Origin: Rhexocercosporidium sp. MPI-PUGE-AT-0058
Lineage: Eukaryota > Ascomycota > Leotiomycetes > Helotiales
Length of the DNA: 64,000 nucleotides
Direction of reading: 5' to 3'
Assembly: GCA_020746875.1 (NCBI GenBank)
Contig: JAGTJL010000004.1
Span: 930,001 to 994,000, forward strand
The first letter of the stretch is position 1. Each line of letters begins with the position of its first letter. The notes beneath the pieces are model-generated. The model searched no databases. It was not told the origin of the DNA and saw only the letters and a program-made list of their open reading frames with translations. The translations under genes were made by a program, and so were the position numbers. Positions 59,148-64,000 of the stretch are shown piece by piece.

Positions 59148-59603
59148 TTATCGGAGACGACGAGACGTGGACTCCTCTAGCTTCGTATTGAAGTTGTGAG
59201 TTTGAGGTGACATTGAGCGACCATGCCCCTCGCTCAAATGTGAGGTGGCCCTGAAGTAACCTTCACAATGCTCCATGGGCGGAGTGAATTGCCTAGCAAG
59301 CATTCCGTCCACACCGCTACGTCCGGCAGAAAAGTTGTACATGTCTCCATCTCTTTTGAGGACTTTAGGAACATCTCCTCAATGTATGCTTACAATATCA
59401 CCCTAATGCTCCTCGAAGTTGACTCGCCTCATGCCAGTTGACTGTGGAACAGAAGATTCTTGATTGATGACTCTTGATTGAACATCCTCCCCGCTCAGAT
59501 GAATTCCCTTTCCACCCTTCTTACATGTCTCCAGCTTATCATTAGTAAAGACTATCTTCATGTACGTTTCTTTAGATAGAACATATACCTCCGCGCCACT
59601 CAT
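59148..59603 (-). pseudogene. Unknown relic with two nonsense codons in one open frame
   Basis: From ATG at 59603 a single minus-strand frame reads 66 codons (MSGAEVYVLSKETYMKIV...VNFEEH), a TAG, seven codons (GDIVSIH), a TGA, then about 80 more codons (GDVPKVLKRDGDMYNFSAGR...ESTSRRLR) to a TAA at 59148. Composition is protein-like on both sides and the frame never shifts. CAG to TAG and CGA to TGA would each be one C-to-T change, as repeat-induced point mutation makes. No standard intron removes both stops. Family not recognised. Confidence 0.45.
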
Positions 59604-60216
59604 AGGATTGTGAGCTCCTATCCTATCCTTAAGTCCTTAATTTTCTTCCATGTGCCTCTCCATCTTGACTGCTCTATGCTTACAGGGAGGTAAGGAAACC
59701 ATCTTCAGACCGATTCTAAATTTGTGGATTATTCCATAAGAAGTACCTTTGAGCTTGTTTGATACCTAGATCTGAGATAATTGATGGTGGATTTGATTTG
59801 TGAATACTGATGTTTGTGCTAGGCGAGAGACGTAGTCACGATGCATGTTTGGTGAGCTGTTCTCCTGTTTTCATGAATCAATGTAGCTAGTAATCACTAC
59901 GGGTTGCGTTGGCTCTTCTTTGGTCTAGATCTCAGATGAAGCTACAACCAGACCCATAGTACGGTACGAACTGACAGAGCAAATAGCACGAGATTTCCAT
60001 CTCCCATTCTATGCCAGAAGTGTACAGAAAGTGACCTGGGTTCATCATTGCTGGAATGACTGGTCCCGTTGTCAGTGAGCTCCGTTCGCAAAATCTTGAG
60101 AGCATACACCTCCTGAGTGCTAAAGGCTCCACAATTCCAACTACCACCACAGAAACGGTCTCAAGTTACCCCTCCACAAACACACAAGTCCGAGATTCGA
60201 TTCATTCATTATAGGG
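59604..60216. other. Intergenic, no gene seen
   Basis: 613 bp AT-rich; a 72-codon frame (59932-60150, minus) without recognisable product. Confidence 0.5.
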
Positions 60217-60585
60217 ATGACTTTTTGGAGAAGAATTTGGGGCATTTCTGAGCAGGTCAGCTACTCTCTATCAAATTTCAATCCATTGCATGCATCAAGA
60301 CCTTCAGCATCAGGGTATGGTTCTGCACCTGGAATGTTGTGCGAGAATAGAGGGGCCAAGCCAAGGACTCGCTTAAATGTAAGATCTTTGATGGTTGAAG
60401 TAAACATCCCTCAAGCAGGTACCGACAGATCTGAAGAGATAAGGCAAGAGACCGAGACCAGTTTTCTTCAGTTTAATGCTTCCAACATAGTTATAGCCAA
60501 TTTAGAGCTCTACAGAAAATGGTGCCCAAGATTTCTTGGGTTTCAACGTCGTGCTAGCTCTTCCAATGTATGTGTTTTTGAATAA
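60217..60585 (+). CDS. Hypothetical 122-residue protein
   Basis: Single frame from ATG to TAA, starting MTFWRRIWGISEQVSYSL, with Ser/Arg/Glu-rich middle (TDRSEEIRQETETSFLQFN) and a Trp/Cys-containing end. No signal peptide, helix or family recognised. Support is uninterrupted length and composition only; an intron at GCAG|GTCAGC (60260) is conceivable. Confidence 0.35.
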   Translation: MTFWRRIWGISEQVSYSLSNFNPLHASRPSASGYGSAPGMLCENRGAKPRTRLNVRSLMVEVNIPQAGTDRSEEIRQETETSFLQFNASNIVIANLELYRKWCPRFLGFQRRASSSNVCVFE

Positions 60586-61247
60586 ATAAACTGTATCTAT
60601 TGCTACGGAAGAGACTTTTAACTCTTCTTTTCTTAATCAAGACAATGTAGTAAAGTAGTATTGGTTAATTGTTCCGTCTATTTTGCTTGACAGTTTGTAC
60701 TATTACTGCTAGATGCCTCATTCATGGACTGAAGGTGGATACAAATCAGCCTGATTCGATGACCCCCAAGGAATAAACAACCCTGAGCAACTGTGCAGGT
60801 CAGCATCTGTCTCGAGATAGAAATATTTGGAGATCGACCTAGCAGTCTAATGCTCACTCTTTCTCAGTCTTCCTCGGCTTGCAGGCAACGAGTCCTAAAA
60901 GCCTCCGGATGCCATGACTAGAACATGCTCAATTTCATCCGAGAACTCTTTGGATTCGTCGTCAATTTTCTGTAACAATAACAGAAGGTTTTTCATGATG
61001 TTGACTGTGAAGCGACGTTCAAACTTGGTATCGCTTGCCGTTGGATTTGAGACACAATTACAGGGATGCACAAGCTAAGGCGGCTAGCCCCAGCCTTGCG
61101 GGCTCTTCACATGACTCTCAACAACGACATCCAACAACACTCTTCATCGTCGGCCAAATCTCGCAACTTGCAATCACACTTCCACAAACTTACACAGAAC
61201 GGCGCTCACCATAAACAAAACAATCATCTCTACAACGGCATCCAGCT
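60586..61247. other. Upstream region of VFA1
   Basis: 662 bp AT-rich then leader-like CAAC/CTCAACAAC-rich sequence before the ATG. No other gene. Confidence 0.5.
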
Positions 61248-61904
61248 ATGGCGTCTTTTGCCAATATTTACATCCACCGGAAAGTTGCCGACACCGCCTC
61301 GAAAGCATGTGAAATATGCTACAGACCCAGCACTAGTGTAATGGTCGCTCCTGACAACAAGGTTTGTCATCAAGGATTGTTTATATATATTCCTGATCCT
61401 CATTTCTGACTAGGATTTCTTCTATGTTTGCCCGGCGCACCTCAAGGACAAGGGTTTTTGCAATCCTATCATCGATGAAGCTGCTGTAGCGGCCAAGAAG
61501 AAGAAGGAGATGGACGCCGAAGTCGAACGGCTCAAGCAAGAATTTGAGGAGAAGCAGAAGAAGAAGAAGGAGAAGGAGTCAGCTAAGGAAAAGGAAAAGG
61601 AAAAGGAGAAGGACAAAGACAAGGATAAGGATAGTGATGAGAAAGCGACAGACAAGAAGGCGGACGAAAAGGTGCGTAAAATCCGCCCCAGCCTCAAGCA
61701 GACTACTAACCAGATACATCTCAGAAAAATTTCGATGAGGCCGCACCTACTCCAGTCGAAGAAGAGCCTAGGGTGTTTGCTCTGCAGAGAACATTCTATC
61801 AACAGCGAATCGAGAAGAAGAGAAATGCAGAAATTGCAAAGCGCAACAGGGAACGTCTTCAGAACCCGAATCTATTTCCACAAGTCCCGAAGGGCTTTCC
61901 TTAA
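61248..61904 (+). CDS. VFA1: VPS4-associated protein 1
   Basis: Join 61248..61361, 61414..61671, 61725..61904; 183 residues. N-terminal zinc-binding-like region: ACEICYRPSTSVMVAPDN, FFYVCPAHLKDKGFC (Cys pairs), then AAVAAKKKKEMDAEVERLK and a Lys/Glu/Asp-rich coiled region with a KEKEKEKEKDKDKDKD run, and a conserved end (RVFALQRTFYQQRIEKKR, LFPQVPKGFP). Vfa1 binds the AAA ATPase Vps4 and aids endosomal sorting. The third intron acceptor is preceded by a perfect TACTAAC branch. Introns are 52 and 53 nt. The ATG at 61248 gives MASFANIYIHRKVAD, the expected start. Confidence 0.9.
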
Positions 61905-64000
61905 ACGGACCATGCCGCCGTGCCATGGTCCATCCACGAATTCACAGGCTTCCATTGGCACATCCAAACGAGTCACGTGATCAAAACCACCTCCATCTCA
62001 TCGGGCCGGTATGTTGAGTCTCTTAGGTCTATGGCTTGCCAAGGAACTTGCTTCCCCGATACACTCCGGCACGCCGAACTGTTCGATACTTCTATTAGAC
62101 TGGTCGACGATACGGTGAGATCCAGCACAGTCAGCCCAAATTGCCGAACCTTCTGTTTTGTTCTTACATCAACCTCTTTTGCGCAACGCGAACGCTTCCT
62201 CACCAGTCTGGGCTCCAGCAGGCTGACTTTCTCAAGACACGTCATTGCTCTGGGAGTAGAATGATACCATTGGAGAGCGAATGCGCCGAATGAGATGCAT
62301 CCCTGAGAAGATCAACCCGTCCAGTCCGTCTGCCATGTGCATCGAAATCAACAAGGATGTATTGGCTTTGACCAGGCTCTGCCCACACACCCTGCATCTT
62401 ATCCTGGTAGACAAATCAATGATGATCGATCGCTTACACGGCAGTCACCAGGCTGAATCGTGCTGCCATGTTGGCGGCCGACATTGTGGATGGTGGAACG
62501 CCCTGTCTTTGCCAAGCTACAGTAGCTCTTCGAGATTTCACAAATCGGCTTCGTACAATGAAATTTCATTCAAGCCATTTTGAGCAAAAGAGGTAAGGCA
62601 GGTAGACAGAGTCTCGTGAGGGTATCCAGCCTTGCAGAGTGGGGTCTTGAGTTCGCTTGCATCTCGAGGACCTCTTTGTGCTAGTGCTTACTCTTCAGCC
62701 TTTACAATCCTGGACATCAGCCACATTTCCTTGACTCAATATGAGTCCTCCAATCCTTCTATGTGCTTTTTGGGGTTCTTTGTGATAAAGGGCCAACAGC
62801 GAACCCCGCTTATTAGCAGAATTCGCTTGATATTTCCAGATACATCTCGCGTACGATTGGTAAAGCGGGTCAGGATGTTGAGCGGTCTGAGAAGATCCAA
62901 GGACCAAGTGCTCGATGAAGGTGCATGTCGCGGCCGGGGAATATGACATTATTTCCGACTTGATCTGGATGACTTGGATGCCTCTGATTCCTTACGTTGT
63001 GCCATGATGACAGCTTTTGGACGAAGAACAACACACACTCCCTTGGTTCCCCGCGTATCTCGTCAAACTTGATATCTCATAGTAGAGTTTCCCTAGTCAT
63101 CTTCTGTCAGCGAGCATAATGCCCCATAGGGCAGGAGAGCGAGCTCCATGCACAACTGGCGTTACGCCCAGTGCTATCTAATCATAATCTCTTGGTATTA
63201 CTCGAGTGTGTATCTCTACGCGTCTTGAGCGCAACTCGGACATACATTCAACACGGGGAGTTTGCTGACCGAATTCCAGCAGTCTGGCCTCTCCGTGTTT
63301 TGTATCGTGCGGGTTAAACGTTGCGGTGTATGGGCTAATTTGCTCTTTGCAATCTACGAATCATTTAAGGCTTACCGCGGGAGCCAGAAACAGGAAGCTA
63401 TCAGGAGCATTGATTGATCATCAAATCAGGAATTCGTACCGTCTTTCCTCATGTGTGTCTCACCGTGCCGCTTCCGAGCGATGCATACTGCGAGTGCGTT
63501 GTCCGTACTTGTTCATACATGAGCGCCTATCAGTTGCTAGCTATCGGTATCTATCATCGAAAGGTCCTCGATGGTATCGAACGCATCCAGGTATGCTCTA
63601 CAACGGGCGAAAGCGGCGCGTGCCGGGCGAAGACGTGCTGACCTGACCTGCATGGCTCCAATGATGACCCATGCTTGCGCCGTGAAGCCGCAAATTAGGC
63701 TCCTTCCAGTTCATGCACTTCTGTTTTGTGAAGTCTTCAACTCTTCAGTCGAGTTCCCTCACCCCCTCCAGTTCCTACAGATTCTCTTTTCCCTTCATTC
63801 CCGGCGGTAGCCTAATGCCATGACCTGTTCCTGTCTCTGCCCTATCCCCCACATTCCCTGACTTGCTAGTACCCTGCTCAACCTTCTTTGTGACCTCGTC
63901 GACACGTCCTTTCTGCAGACTGAATGCTGGGCATACCCATACCCCGCAGCTACATCGCATACCCTGCCATGCATAACGTCCGAGTTGACCTCCGCATTTC
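61905..64000. other. Terminal 2.1 kb, no convincing gene
   Basis: Frames of 60-114 codons on both strands (for example 61973-62245 minus, 62281-62583 plus) show no family, no splice consensus and no good start context. Composition is near 48% GC, neither strongly AT-rich nor repeat-like. Confidence 0.5.

Noticed and set aside
48805..61904. Possible biosynthetic or defence cluster around the HsbA-like, RUS and ERG19 genes
   Set aside because: Genes are unrelated housekeeping or surface functions on mixed strands; no backbone enzyme, transporter or regulator of a cluster.

Overview
The window is nuclear DNA of a filamentous ascomycete. Genes are packed at roughly one per 2-2.5 kb, with short GT-AG introns (mostly 46-105 nt) carrying CTAAC/CTGAC/CTAAT branch sites. 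It holds fungal-specific families (ECM33 and HsbA cell-wall proteins, Rud3 golgin, VFA1, KGD4) and mitochondrial presequences. Helotiales/Leotiomycetes is my best guess, but that is an inference from protein flavour and was not tested. Exon borders below were placed by hand from splice consensus, reading frame and family knowledge; the exon lengths of each model sum to a whole number of codons, except for ILV6, whose frame conflict is described.

Layout. 1-4.3 kb: the 3' end of an ECM33-like GPI wall protein and a peroxisomal PCS60-type acyl-CoA synthetase. 4.7-8.2 kb: an SPF45-type splicing factor, tail to tail with a six-exon gene of unknown function. 8.2-11.3 kb is gene-poor. 11.3-14.4 kb: a three-exon unknown gene and the Rud3 golgin. 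14.4-17.0 kb is a decayed patch with a catalase-related pseudogene and a possible membrane-protein relic. 17-30 kb is dense: a SWIM/RING protein, ornithine carbamoyltransferase, a large DUF3712-type membrane protein, the acetolactate synthase regulatory subunit, a KHDC4-type KH protein, a SET protein and TRAPPC13. 30-35 kb: small or uncertain genes, a 17-bp tandem repeat and a coiled-coil unknown. 35.8-47.1 kb: a DENN/C1 protein, the MTR4 helicase, COX8 and MED18. 48.8-52 kb: two HsbA-like wall-protein paralogues in tandem. 53-62 kb: KGD4, a RUS/DUF647 protein, cytochrome c heme lyase, mevalonate diphosphate decarboxylase, a nonsense-bearing relic and VFA1. The last 2 kb show no convincing gene.

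The genes are mostly independent housekeeping functions and not a cluster. Loose themes are mitochondria (ARG, ILV6, COX8, KGD4, CYC3), RNA processing (SPF45, KHDC4, MTR4), membrane traffic (Rud3, TRAPPC13, DENN, VFA1) and the cell surface (ECM33-like, two HsbA-like). Several are head-to-head pairs on short shared promoters (MTR4/COX8, CYC3/ERG19, SET/TRAPPC13, PCS60/SPF45, ILV6/KHDC4). I see no phage-like, CRISPR, tRNA, rRNA or intact transposon feature, and no convincing novel multi-gene system. The most informative oddities are the HsbA paralogues with introns at different sites, the ILV6 leader frame conflict, two pseudogenes, and three stop-free introns of length 3n.
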